NCBI GenBank assembly: GCA_029934815.1
Contig: JAOZLM010000001.1
Location: 1-64,000, forward strand
Length of the DNA stretch: 64,000 nt
Direction: 5' to 3'
From: Desulfocapsa sp.
GTDB lineage: Bacteria > Desulfobacterota > Desulfobulbia > Desulfobulbales > Desulfocapsaceae
The notes under the pieces are model-generated. The model saw only the letters and a list, made by a program, of their open reading frames with translations. It was not told where the DNA came from and made no database searches. Below, piece by piece: positions 1-8,600 of the stretch (its first letter is position 1; each line of letters begins with the position of its first letter). The translations under genes were made by a program, and so were the position numbers.

Positions 1-53
1 GCATCAGCCTTCCAAGCTGAGGGTTGCGAGTTCGAGTCTCGTTTCCCGCTCCA
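1..53 (+). tRNA. tRNA-Gly (TCC), 5' end outside window
   Basis: The 3' two-thirds of a glycine tRNA. The anticodon stem TCAGC/GCTGA encloses the loop CTTCCAA with anticodon TCC, followed by a T arm with GTTCGAGTC and an encoded CCA at 51-53. The D arm and 5' acceptor strand lie before base 1. It heads a tRNA-tuf transcription unit like the tRNA-tufB units of many Proteobacteria. Confidence 0.93.
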
Positions 54-88
54 TACGATATCTGTTTTTTTTTATTTTTTTGTATCAG

Positions 89-164
89 GCTCATATAGCT
101 CAGTTGGTAGAGCGCATCCTTGGTAAGGATGAGGCCAACGGTTCAAATCCGTTTATGAGCTCCA
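89..164 (+). tRNA. tRNA-Thr (GGT)
   Basis: A complete 76-nt tRNA. The acceptor GCTCATA pairs with TATGAGC, the anticodon stem is CATCC/GGATG, and the loop TTGGTAA gives anticodon GGT. CCA is encoded at 162-164. It lies between tRNA-Gly and tuf copy 1 and is probably co-transcribed with both. Confidence 0.96.
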
Positions 165-204
165 AAAACACCGTTATTGTAAACGGCCAGAGGAGACTAC
201 TACT

Positions 205-1395
205 ATGTCAAAAGAAAAATTTGAAAGGACTAAACCGCATGTCAATGTAGGTACCATTGGTCACATCGATCATGGTAAAACTACTCTGACCGCTGCAATT
301 ACCGCTGTACAGGCACAGAAAGGATTCGCTGAATTTACTGATTTCAGTAACATCGATAAAGCTCCTGAAGAGAAAGAACGTGGAATTACCATCGCCACTG
401 CTCACGTTGAGTATGAGACTGAAAATCGTCACTACGCTCATGTCGATTGCCCGGGCCATGCTGATTACATCAAGAACATGATTACCGGTGCTGCCCAGAT
501 GGACGGTGCTATTCTTGTTGTTGGTGCTGATGATGGTGCCATGCCTCAGACTCGTGAGCATATCTTGCTTGCCCGTCAGGTTGGTGTTCCTGCAATCGTT
601 GTATTCCTTAACAAGTGCGACATGGTTGATGATGATGAACTCATCGAACTTGTAGAGATGGAACTTCGTGAGCTCCTTGATAAGTATGAATTCCCTGGTG
701 ATGATATTCCAATCATCCACGGTTCTGCTTTGAAAGCTCTTGAGAATCCAACAGATCCTGAAGCTACTAAGTGCATAGACGAACTGATGGCTGCCATCGA
801 TTCTTATATCCCAGAACCAGAACGTGACGTTGATCAGCCTTTCCTTATGCCAATTGAGGATGTTTTCTCAATCTCCGGCCGTGGAACAGTTGCAACAGGT
901 CGTGTTGAGCGTGGTGTTGTTCACGTTGGTGATGAAATTGAGATCGTTGGAATCAAAGAAACCGCAAAAACCACCTGTACCGGTGTTGAAATGTTTCGTA
1001 AACTCCTTGACGAAGGTCAGGCGGGTGACAATATCGGCGCATTGCTTCGTGGTACCAAGCGTGAAGAAATCGAGCGTGGCCAGGTTCTTGCAGCTCCAGG
1101 CTCCATTCTACCACATACTAAATTTAAAGCTGAGTGTTATATCCTTGGAAAAGATGAGGGTGGACGTCACACCCCATTCTTTGACGGATACCGTCCTCAG
1201 TTCTACTTCAGAACAACAGATGTTACCGGAGTTATTTCTCTGCCCGAAGGTGTAGAGATGGTAATGCCAGGTGATAACCTGCATGTTGACGCTGAACTTA
1301 TTACTCCAATCGCCATGGATGTTGGTCTTCGCTTTGCAATTCGCGAAGGTGGACGTACCGTTGGTGCTGGTGTTATTAGTGAGATCAGCGAATAA
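205..1395 (+). CDS. tuf: Elongation factor Tu, copy 1
   Basis: EF-Tu is the GTPase that delivers aminoacyl-tRNA to the ribosome. The 396-residue protein has the usual length. Its G motifs are GHIDHGKT (19-26), DCPGH (81-85) and NKCD (136-139), followed by the two beta-barrel domains. An AGAGGAGA ribosome site precedes the ATG. Arg codons are almost all CGT, as expected for very high expression. It is preceded by tRNA genes and followed by a hairpin, rpmG, tRNA-Trp and secE-nusG. A second copy at 17114-18304 differs by one residue (Ile18 here, Val18 there) and by bases only at the two ends of the gene. Confidence 0.99.
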   Translation: MSKEKFERTKPHVNVGTIGHIDHGKTTLTAAITAVQAQKGFAEFTDFSNIDKAPEEKERGITIATAHVEYETENRHYAHVDCPGHADYIKNMITGAAQMDGAILVVGADDGAMPQTREHILLARQVGVPAIVVFLNKCDMVDDDELIELVEMELRELLDKYEFPGDDIPIIHGSALKALENPTDPEATKCIDELMAAIDSYIPEPERDVDQPFLMPIEDVFSISGRGTVATGRVERGVVHVGDEIEIVGIKETAKTTCTGVEMFRKLLDEGQAGDNIGALLRGTKREEIERGQVLAAPGSILPHTKFKAECYILGKDEGGRHTPFFDGYRPQFYFRTTDVTGVISLPEGVEMVMPGDNLHVDAELITPIAMDVGLRFAIREGGRTVGAGVISEISE

Positions 1396-1406
1396 ATAAC
1401 CATATC

Positions 1407-1443
1407 AAAACACTTCTTCGGTAATTGTCGGTGAAGTGTTTTT
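1407..1443 (+). terminator. Hairpin with T run between tuf and rpmG
   Basis: AAAACACTTC (1407-1416) pairs with GAAGTGTTTT (1433-1442) and the T run continues to 1443. This is a plausible intrinsic terminator or attenuator that lets tuf be expressed above the downstream rpmG-secE-nusG genes. Confidence 0.7.
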
Positions 1444-1459
1444 GCTATTAGGAATTATC

Positions 1460-1609
1460 ATGAGAGATATCGTAACCCTTGCGTGTGGTACTTGCAAAAA
1501 CCGTAATTACACCACGACAAAAAATAAAAGAAATACCCCAGGTAAACTGGAGCTTAAAAAATACTGCCCATTCTGCAGAACACATACACCGCACAAAGAA
1601 ACGAAATAG
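1460..1609 (+). CDS. rpmG: Large ribosomal subunit protein bL33, zinc form
   Basis: A 49-residue protein beginning MRDIVTLACGTCKNRNY. It has the L33 pattern with two CxxC pairs (C9/C12 and C36/C39) that bind zinc in the C+ form of this family, and the typical basic C-terminus. The start has TTAGGA upstream. The order tuf-rpmG-tRNA-Trp-secE-nusG is widespread in bacteria and supports the call. L33 sits near the ribosomal E site on the 50S subunit. Confidence 0.95.
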   Translation: MRDIVTLACGTCKNRNYTTTKNKRNTPGKLELKKYCPFCRTHTPHKETK

Positions 1610-1616
1610 TTTCTGT

Positions 1617-1693
1617 AGGCCAGTAGCTCTAATTGGTAGAGCGCCGGACTCCAAATCCGGATGTTGGGGGTTCGACTCCCTCCTGGCCTGCCA
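1617..1693 (+). tRNA. tRNA-Trp (CCA)
   Basis: A complete 77-nt tRNA. The acceptor AGGCCAG pairs with CTGGCCT, the anticodon stem is CCGGA/TCCGG, and the loop CTCCAAA gives anticodon CCA (1651-1653). The 3' CCA is encoded at 1691-1693. It sits between rpmG and secE, its usual place in many bacteria. Confidence 0.97.
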
Positions 1694-1743
1694 TTTGTAT
1701 TTTGTGTAGCGAGTGAAGGTGCTTAATTCTGAGCAGGAAATGG

Positions 1744-2004
1744 TTGACGGACATGGCAAAAAAGACAAAAAGCGGCGGCAAAAATAAACAGATTGCAGAA
1801 GAGAAAAAATCAGCTTTTGCTCCATCTGAAATTAAAAAATTTGTTGACGAAGTAAAAGTTGAATTCACCAAGATTGTCTGGCCTGACAGGAAGACAACTA
1901 TGAGTTTAACCGGTGTTGTCATTGTGTTCTCAATCTTAGCTTCAGCGTATCTCGGATCGGTTGATTTACTTCTTGGAAAACTGATTGATTCAGTTCTTCG
2001 TTAA
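1744..2004 (+). CDS. secE: Preprotein translocase subunit SecE
   Basis: SecE is a small membrane subunit of the SecYEG channel; secY is at 27975. The protein has a Lys-rich N-terminus, the conserved amphipathic stretch around FVDEVKVEFTKIVWP, and one C-terminal membrane segment (GVVIVFSILASAYLG). Two starts are possible. A TTG at 1744 has AGGA five bases upstream, while an ATG at 1753 (MAKKTKSGG) is farther from that site. I list the TTG because of spacing, but the ATG is a real alternative. nusG follows 27 bp later. Confidence 0.93.
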   Translation: MTDMAKKTKSGGKNKQIAEEKKSAFAPSEIKKFVDEVKVEFTKIVWPDRKTTMSLTGVVIVFSILASAYLGSVDLLLGKLIDSVLR

Positions 2005-2031
2005 ACCCTGGCTCTTACAAATAGAAACATT

Positions 2032-2565
2032 ATGGCAATAAACTGGTACATATTGCAGGTGCATTCCGGGTTTGAGGAGAAGGTAAAACTGACCCTTGAA
2101 GACAGAATTCAAAGAGCCGGACTTGAGGAATCATTTGGAGAAATCCTGGTTCCTGAAGAGCAGGTTGTTGAGATGGTAAAAGGCGAAAGAAAAACTTCAT
2201 CACGTAAGTTTTTCCCTGGCTATATGCTAATCTCCATGGATTTAAACGATGCCACCTGGCATATATTACATGAGAATATGCCTCGTGTAATTGGATTTGT
2301 AGGGGACGATGAGAATCCTACACCACTGCCGGATGAAGATGCGCAAAAAATCATCAGTCGTATTCAGGATGGATCTGAAACTCCACGACCTAAAGTTATT
2401 TTTGAGATTGGTGAGGCTGTTCGTGTAACAGACGGCCCATTTGCCAACTTCCAGGGTACTGTTGATGAAGTGTATCCTGAAAAGGGCAGAGTAAAAGTTA
2501 TGGTTTCTATCTTCGGCCGGGAAACACCGGTTGAATTGGAATACATACAGGTATCAAACAACTAA
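2032..2565 (+). CDS. nusG: Transcription termination/antitermination protein NusG
   Basis: NusG binds the RNA polymerase clamp and, through its C-terminal domain, Rho or S10. The 177-residue protein starts MAINWYILQVHSGFE. An NGN domain occupies the first 110 or so residues (including FPGYMLISM), and a KOW domain from about residue 125 holds VTDGPFANFQGTV. Length and order are standard. It follows secE and is separated from rplK by a 204-bp spacer containing a long quasi-palindrome. No strong ribosome site precedes the ATG. Confidence 0.98.
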   Translation: MAINWYILQVHSGFEEKVKLTLEDRIQRAGLEESFGEILVPEEQVVEMVKGERKTSSRKFFPGYMLISMDLNDATWHILHENMPRVIGFVGDDENPTPLPDEDAQKIISRIQDGSETPRPKVIFEIGEAVRVTDGPFANFQGTVDEVYPEKGRVKVMVSIFGRETPVELEYIQVSNN

Positions 2566-2573
2566 TAATTCTG

Positions 2574-2679
2574 GAAAAGTTCATCAGCATATCAGCTTTG
2601 AGCGATCAATCCATTCGGCATACAAAAGCGTATAACCGAACGAACAGTCGCCCATATCTGGTACACTGCTAAACTTTTC
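2574..2679 (+). repeat. Quasi-palindrome in the nusG-rplK spacer
   Basis: The outer arms GAAAAGTT (2574-2581) and AACTTTTC (2672-2679) pair, and pairing continues imperfectly inward. An inner hairpin at 2614-2640 pairs TTCGG with CCGAA and ATAC with GTAT around AAAAGC. It could be an mRNA structure for rplK-rplA control or a mobile palindromic element. I see no second copy in this window, so its nature is open. Confidence 0.45.
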
Positions 2680-2769
2680 TAAGATAAAAATCGTATCTAA
2701 ATCGTTCAACTTAACAGTTTGGCGATTCAAAAATAAAGAAAAACTCTATTAATAGAGTAGGAGTTCGAA

Positions 2770-3198
2770 ATGGCAAAGAAAATTTCGGCGTTTATTAAAT
2801 TACAGATTCCGGCCGGAAAAGCCAATCCTTCACCCCCTGTTGGACCTGCACTTGGTCAGCATGGTGTGAATATTATGGAATTTTGTAAGGCATTCAACGC
2901 CAGAACCCAGGAACTCGGTGATACCATTGTTCCTGTTGTTATCACAGTTTATGCCGACAGATCATTCAGCTATATCACCAAGACCACACCAGCATCAGTT
3001 CTTCTGATGAAGGCTGTCGGCCTGAAGAAAGCATCATCTAATCCAAAAGCTGATCGTGTAGCTGAAATTGGAATGGATAAAGTGCGTGAAATTGCTGAAA
3101 TCAAAATGCCTGATCTTAATGCATATGATCTGGATGCTGCCAGCAAGATTATTGCCGGTACTGCTAAAAGTATGGGCATCACGGTAGTGACCGCTTAA
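2770..3198 (+). CDS. rplK: Large ribosomal subunit protein uL11
   Basis: A 142-residue protein beginning MAKKISAFIKLQIPAGKANPSPPVG, with the N-terminal glycine/proline motif (PVGPALGQHGVNI) and the RNA-binding C-terminal domain. L11 forms the base of the L7/L12 stalk in the GTPase centre and is needed for RelA-type stringent signalling. It has a GTAGGAG ribosome site. It is first of the rplK-rplA pair ahead of rplJL-rpoBC. Confidence 0.99.
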   Translation: MAKKISAFIKLQIPAGKANPSPPVGPALGQHGVNIMEFCKAFNARTQELGDTIVPVVITVYADRSFSYITKTTPASVLLMKAVGLKKASSNPKADRVAEIGMDKVREIAEIKMPDLNAYDLDAASKIIAGTAKSMGITVVTA

Positions 3199-3267
3199 TT
3201 ATAAATTTAACATACTGCTGTGACCGAACTATTTGAAGAAAACGGTCTGCGAGAGTAGGAGGCTGAT

Positions 3268-3972
3268 ATGCCGAAGCATGGAAAGAATTACCGTAATAAA
3301 AGTGAAGCCATTGATCGTACCGCACAATATGGTCTTGAAGACGCTGTAAAGCATTTAGTTGCCGGCAGCTTTGTCAAATTTGATGAGACTGTTGACATTG
3401 CAATGAAGCTTGGTGTGGATCCACGCCACGCAGATCAGATGGTTCGCTCCTCTGTAGTACTTCCACACGGAACAGGAAAAGAGACCAGAGTATTGGTTTT
3501 CGCCAAAGGCGATAAAGAAGCAGAGGCCAAAGAGGCTGGTGCTGATTTCGTCGGTGGAGACGATCTGGTAGAAAAGATCAAAGAAGGATGGACTGATTTT
3601 GATAAAACAGTCGCCACTCCTGATATGATGGGTACCGTTGGTAAGATTGGTCGAATTTTAGGACCCAGAAATCTTATGCCAAATGCAAAACTTGGTACCG
3701 TAACGTTTGATCTTGCCAATATAATAAAAGAAATCAAATCCGGTAAGGTGGATTTTCGCGTTGAAAAAACCGGTATCATCCATGCTGGTGTTGGTAAAGT
3801 CTCTTTTGGCGCTGAGAATCTTACTGAGAACCTGAAAGCCTTTGTCACAAAAGTTGTTCAGCTCAAGCCTTCTTCAGCTAAAGGAATTTACCTTCGCTCG
3901 GTCACCATCAGCACCACCATGGGACCAGGTGTTAAGCTCGACCCCATCGCACTTGCTGCTTATGTTAAGTAA
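3268..3972 (+). CDS. rplA: Large ribosomal subunit protein uL1
   Basis: A 234-residue L1 of normal length, with the family motifs GRILGPRNLMPNAKLGTV and VDFRVEKTGIIHAGVGK. L1 binds 23S rRNA at the mobile E-site stalk and in many bacteria represses its own rplKA mRNA. A GTAGGAGG ribosome site precedes the ATG. A long leader with an L10-type RNA fold separates it from rplJ. Confidence 0.99.
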   Translation: MPKHGKNYRNKSEAIDRTAQYGLEDAVKHLVAGSFVKFDETVDIAMKLGVDPRHADQMVRSSVVLPHGTGKETRVLVFAKGDKEAEAKEAGADFVGGDDLVEKIKEGWTDFDKTVATPDMMGTVGKIGRILGPRNLMPNAKLGTVTFDLANIIKEIKSGKVDFRVEKTGIIHAGVGKVSFGAENLTENLKAFVTKVVQLKPSSAKGIYLRSVTISTTMGPGVKLDPIALAAYVK

Positions 3973-4009
3973 GTTCGATTTTAGATATTAGACTAGTTTT
4001 ATTAGACAA

Positions 4010-4165
4010 ATCAACGTCGAAGACAGCAGGAACCGCTAGCGGTTTAATCACAGATTGTGTCCTGCCGAGGCCATGGAAAAAATTCTTAACCTCCAGTAAG
4101 TTCGTTTAACGCATTTGCTGAAGTATTTTTTATTTTGACCGTCACTGCTGCCTAAGGCATAAGAA
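4010..4165 (+). promoter_or_regulatory. Ribosomal protein L10 leader RNA
   Basis: The 221-bp rplA-rplJ spacer has the landmarks of the L10 leader. AGACAGCAGGA is followed by an AACCG-CTAG-CGGTT hairpin (4031-4044), then a return strand TCCTGCC (4060-4066) that pairs with the GCAGGA. In known examples the L10(L12)4 complex binds this structure and represses rplJL translation. The exact 3' boundary is a guess. Confidence 0.75.
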
Positions 4166-4193
4166 TAACCTAAACCGACTAAGGAGGAGCATT

Positions 4194-4721
4194 TTGAACC
4201 GTGATGATAAATCAGCAATAGTTTCTGAGTTGAATGAATCGTTCAGCCGAGCCAAGTTTACTGTGGTAACAGATTATTGTGGATTAACGGTTTCTGAGTT
4301 GCAAGAGCTTCGTATTCAATTACGCAGCTGTGATTCAGAGATTCGAATTGCAAAGAACACTCTTCTTAAAAGGGCAGTATCGGATACAGCTAGTGATATA
4401 CTTGCTGATGATTTCGCTGGCACTACAGCAGTAGTAATGGCGTATGATGATCCGGTCGGTCCCGCAAAGGCGCTCGCCCAATTTGCAGATGAACATGATA
4501 AACTGCAGATTCGCGCAGCTGTCCTTGAAGGAGAGAAAATTTCTTCAGAAGAGCTGATCGCTCTGTCCAAACTTCCTTCTAAGGATGTATTGCTTGGACA
4601 GTTCCTTTCCGTTCTCAACAGTGTACCCACCGGGCTTGTTCGGGTTCTCTCAGGAGTTCCAAGAACATTTCTATATGGCTTACAAGCTGTTAAAGAGCAG
4701 AAAGAAGAACAAGAAGCGTAG
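4194..4721 (+). CDS. rplJ: Large ribosomal subunit protein uL10
   Basis: A 175-residue L10, the stalk protein that anchors L7/L12 dimers and is probably the repressor that recognises the leader just upstream. The N-terminal rRNA-binding domain contains VVTDYCGLTVSELQELR and IAKNTLLKRA, and the C-terminal helix binds L12. The start is TTG at 4194 with a strong AAGGAGGAG site; no ATG lies in frame nearby. rplL follows 91 bp later. Confidence 0.98.
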   Translation: MNRDDKSAIVSELNESFSRAKFTVVTDYCGLTVSELQELRIQLRSCDSEIRIAKNTLLKRAVSDTASDILADDFAGTTAVVMAYDDPVGPAKALAQFADEHDKLQIRAAVLEGEKISSEELIALSKLPSKDVLLGQFLSVLNSVPTGLVRVLSGVPRTFLYGLQAVKEQKEEQEA

Positions 4722-4812
4722 TTCTGATGAATACAAGATGCTGCTGGCAGGAATAGCCTGCTGCACATCTTAACAAAGATTATTTAACGAATAAAATACG
4801 AGGTATTATCCA

Positions 4813-5193
4813 ATGGCTGTAACTAAAGACGATGTAATTGAATTCCTGTCCAACATGTCTGTACTTGAGCTTTCAGAGCTTATTAAAGATCTCGAAGAGA
4901 AATTCGGCGTATCTGCTGCTGCTCCTGCTGCAGTTGCTGTTGCCGGTGCTCCTGCTGATGGTGGCGAAGCCGCTGCTGAGCAGACCGAATTTGACGTTAT
5001 CCTTACTTCTTTTGGCGATGCCAAGATTAAGGTAATTAAAGAAGTTCGTGCCATCACTTCTCTTGGCCTGAAAGAAGCAAAAGGTCTTGTTGAAGCTTGC
5101 CCTACTCCTCTCAAGGAAGGCGTTTCTAAAGATGAAGCAGAAGCTATCAAGAAGCAGATTGAAGAAGTTGGTGCTCAAGCGGAAGTTAAGTAA
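4813..5193 (+). CDS. rplL: Large ribosomal subunit protein bL12 (L7/L12)
   Basis: A 126-residue stalk protein that recruits translational GTPases. The N-terminal dimerisation helix is followed by an Ala/Pro/Gly hinge (about 35-52) and a C-terminal factor-binding domain with KIKVIKEVRAITSLGLKEAK. The codons are strongly biased toward highly expressed types. A 422-bp spacer with two hairpins separates it from rpoB. Confidence 0.99.
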   Translation: MAVTKDDVIEFLSNMSVLELSELIKDLEEKFGVSAAAPAAVAVAGAPADGGEAAAEQTEFDVILTSFGDAKIKVIKEVRAITSLGLKEAKGLVEACPTPLKEGVSKDEAEAIKKQIEEVGAQAEVK

Positions 5194-5244
5194 TCCACTT
5201 CTGCATATGGATATCCGCATAAGATGCTGATATCCTGATTTAAG

Positions 5245-5280
5245 CGATACGCTACGGGCTAATAGTCCGATGGCGTATCG
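5245..5280 (+). terminator. Strong hairpin (attenuator-like) between rplL and rpoB
   Basis: CGATACGC (5245-5252) pairs perfectly with GCGTATCG (5273-5280), and the inner CGGGCT (5255-5260) pairs with AGTCCG (5264-5269) with one G-T wobble. There is no T run, so it is more likely an attenuator or RNase processing site than a full terminator. The rplL-rpoB gap of enteric bacteria also carries such an element and lowers rpoBC relative to the ribosomal genes. Confidence 0.6.
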
Positions 5281-5615
5281 TGCTTTATAGTAAGTAAACC
5301 AATTGATGTTTGAAAATGTCGGAAATACAAAGGGTTACCTTTGTTGCTCCGTTTCTTTGTTTTCCAGTTTTGATGAGCCCCACGAGTGTGTATAGCTATG
5401 AAAATTAATGAAATCAAAGGTCATTTTACGAAAGAGAGCCATTATCCGGCTTCTTGTTACCACTCAGGTAATATTCCCTCCGTACCCGCCGTACCCTAAA
5501 TTTTAAATTACCGGGCTTTGCAGCCACCCTGCGAAGCTGTTTAGTCCACTGCTCAGGTTTAATTCCGGGCACAGATATATAAAGATTATCCGTTAAAGGC
5601 ATCCCGAGGTAAATT
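5281..5615 (+). other. Remaining rplL-rpoB spacer
   Basis: The spacer holds a second small perfect hairpin, CAAAGG-gtta-CCTTTG at 5328-5343. I find no convincing gene. A minus-strand open frame overlaps the rpoB start but has no ribosome site. A CGAGG sequence lies just before the rpoB ATG. The length suggests post-transcriptional control of rpoB. Confidence 0.5.
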
Positions 5616-8600
5616 ATGGAAAGAATAAGAAAAAACTTTGCCACTGCTTCATCGTTGATGGAGCCGCCGCATTTAATTTCAATGCAGCGTATCTCCTATG
5701 ATAAGTTTTTGCAAATAGATGTAGATCCCAGTGAACGTCAAGATTTTGGTTTGCAGGCTATTTTTAAAAATGTCTTTCCAATCAATGACTTCAATGGCCA
5801 TTGTTCTCTCGAATTTGTTAACTATTCCTTTGGTGTGCCCAAGTACACTATTGCCGAATGTCAGCAGCGTGGAATGACTTATGATATTCCGGTAAAAATC
5901 ACTGTTCGTCTTATCACTTTTGATGTGGACGAAGAGACTGAGGTGCAGACAATCCGTGATATCAAGGAACAGCAGGTTTTCCTTGGAGCACTGCCTCTAA
6001 TGACCGGTGATGGTGTCTTTGTTGTGAATGGTACCGAACGAGCCATTGTCTCACAGCTTCAACGTTCTCCCGGTTTGTTCTTTACCCACGATCAGGGAAA
6101 GAAACATTCCAGTGGTAAATTACTCTATTCAGCACGCATTATACCTGTACGCGGCTCCTGGATTGACCTCGAGTTTGATATTAAAGATGTCCTCCATGTT
6201 CGTATTGATCGCCGCCGTAAATTTCCGGTGACAACTCTTCTGAAAGCTCTTGATTTTGATCTTACTGAGGAAGATGAGCCGGTACATAATTCTGAGCAAC
6301 TTCTGCGTAAATTTTATATCACTCTTAAGGTACACCAGAAGAAAGGTAACTATTTTGTAGAGTTTAATCCTAATACCGTTCAGGGACAACGGCTAGAATT
6401 CGATCTGGTTGACCCCAAAACCGGAGATGTTATTGGGAAAGAAGGTAAAAAACTCGGTAAAGCACTCTGTAAACGAATGGAAAAAGCTGGTGTAGAATTC
6501 CTGAAAATCTCCCGTGAAAGATTACTTGAAAAATTTCTCGTAACTGACATTGTCGAGCCAAAAACAGGTGAGATTCTTGCCGCTGGAAATGCCGAACTTA
6601 CAGAGATCATACTTGATTCTTTTGATGAAGCCGGAATCAAAGAGTTTGAGATTTTACATATCGACGGTATCGTCTACTCGGAAGCGTTTAGAAAAACACT
6701 GGCCCTTGATAAAGTGCAGACTGCTGAAGATGCCATGCTTGAAATTTATCGCAGATTGCGTCCTTCAAGTCCTCCCACTGTTGAGGTTGCGCAGACATTC
6801 TTCAATAATCTCTTCTTCAACAAAGATCTATATGATCTCTCAGAAGTAGGTCGTTATAAAATAAATGCCCGTCTGAATCTTGATACTGATATTGAACATC
6901 GCGCACTCACCAAAGCAGATATTCTTGAGTCTGTTCTTTTCCTTGTTCGTTTAAAAGACAGCCAGGGTGATGTTGATGATATTGATCATCTTGGTAATCG
7001 TCGCGTACGAACTGTTGGCGAACTGGTCGAAAACCAGTATCGCATGGGTCTTATCCGAATGGAGCGTGCCATTAAAGAGCGCATGACTTTGCAGGAAGTC
7101 GAAACCATGATGCCCCATGATCTGGTGAACCCCAAACCAATTTCTGCTGCGATCAAAGAATTTTTTGGTACATCCCAACTTTCCCAGTTTATGGATCAGA
7201 CCAACCCGCTTTCCGAAGTGACTCACAAGAGGCGTCTTTCTGCTCTTGGACCTGGCGGTCTTTCCCGTGAACGTGCCGGTTTTGAAGTTCGTGATGTTCA
7301 TCCAACACACTATGGTCGTATCTGTCCGGTTGAGACTCCTGAAGGGCCAAATATTGGTCTTATCGTGTCCCTTGCCACCTACGCCAGAATCAATCCTTAC
7401 GGTTTTATTGAAACACCATACCGTAAAGTTAAAGATTCAATAGTACTTGATGAAGTGAAATTTTTAAGTGCATTGCAGGAGCAAAAACAGCTCATTGCTC
7501 CAGCTGCTACTATTCTTACTAAGAATAAGAAAATTGTTGCTGAAACCCTGATTGTCCGAGATGAAGGTGAGGTTGTTACTGCAACATCTGAAGACGTCAG
7601 CTATATGGATATTGCTCCGAATCAGCTGGTAAGTGTGGCCGCATCGCTTATTCCCTTTCTTGAAAATGATGATGCCAACCGTGCCCTGATGGGATCAAAC
7701 ATGCAGCGTCAGGCTGTACCGCTGATGATCTGTCATTCTCCTTTTGTCGGTACCGGCATGGAGCGTTATGTGGCAAGAGATTCTGGCGCATGCCTGCTGT
7801 CTGGTGGAGAAGGTGTAGTTGAAGAGATCGATTCCAACCGTGTTGTTGTACGCTACAATAAACCCGGTGTTGATGGATTTGATACAGGTGTAGGTGTATA
7901 TCGACTTTCTAAATACAAAAAGTCAAACCAGAATACCTGTTTTACCCAGAATCCACTAGTGCTTCCAGGGGATAAAGTCACTAAGGGCACTGTCCTTGCT
8001 GACGGCCCATCCTGCGAATTTGGTGAACTTGCTCTTGGTAAAAACGTGACCATCGCCTTTATGCCATGGCGCGGATTTAACTTTGAGGATTCCATTCTTA
8101 TTAATGAGAGACTCCTGAAAGAAGATACATTTACTTCTGTGCATATCGAAGTTTTTGATACCATGGCCCGTGATACCAAGCTTGGAAAAGAAGAGATCAC
8201 ACGCGATATTCCAAATGTGAGTGAAGAGACGCTTCGTAATCTTGATGAGTCAGGAATCGTCCGCATTGGTGCCGATGTACATGCTGGTGATACACTGGTT
8301 GGAAAAGTAACACCTAAGGGTGAGACAATGCTTTCCCCTGAAGAGAAACTGCTTCGCGCAATCTTTGGTGAAAAAGCACAGGATGTAAAAGATTCTTCTC
8401 TTCGTGTTCCGCCAGGAGTCGAAGGTGTAGTTATTGATGCAAAAGTCTTCTCCAGAAAAGGAGTGGATAAAGACGAACGATCTCTCATGATTGAAGATAT
8501 GGAGATTGAGCGCCTTAATAAAGATAAGCTTGATGAACTGGCCAGTCTCAAACATGGTGTTTGCCGTGAGATCGGTGAAATTATGGATGGCAAAACTGTC

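Noticed and set aside
5426..5602. Minus-strand open frame in the rplL-rpoB spacer with protein-like composition (MPLTDNLYISVPGIKPEQW)
   Set aside because: No ribosome site or promoter on that strand, it overlaps the start of rpoB, and it runs against a highly transcribed operon. No family recognised.
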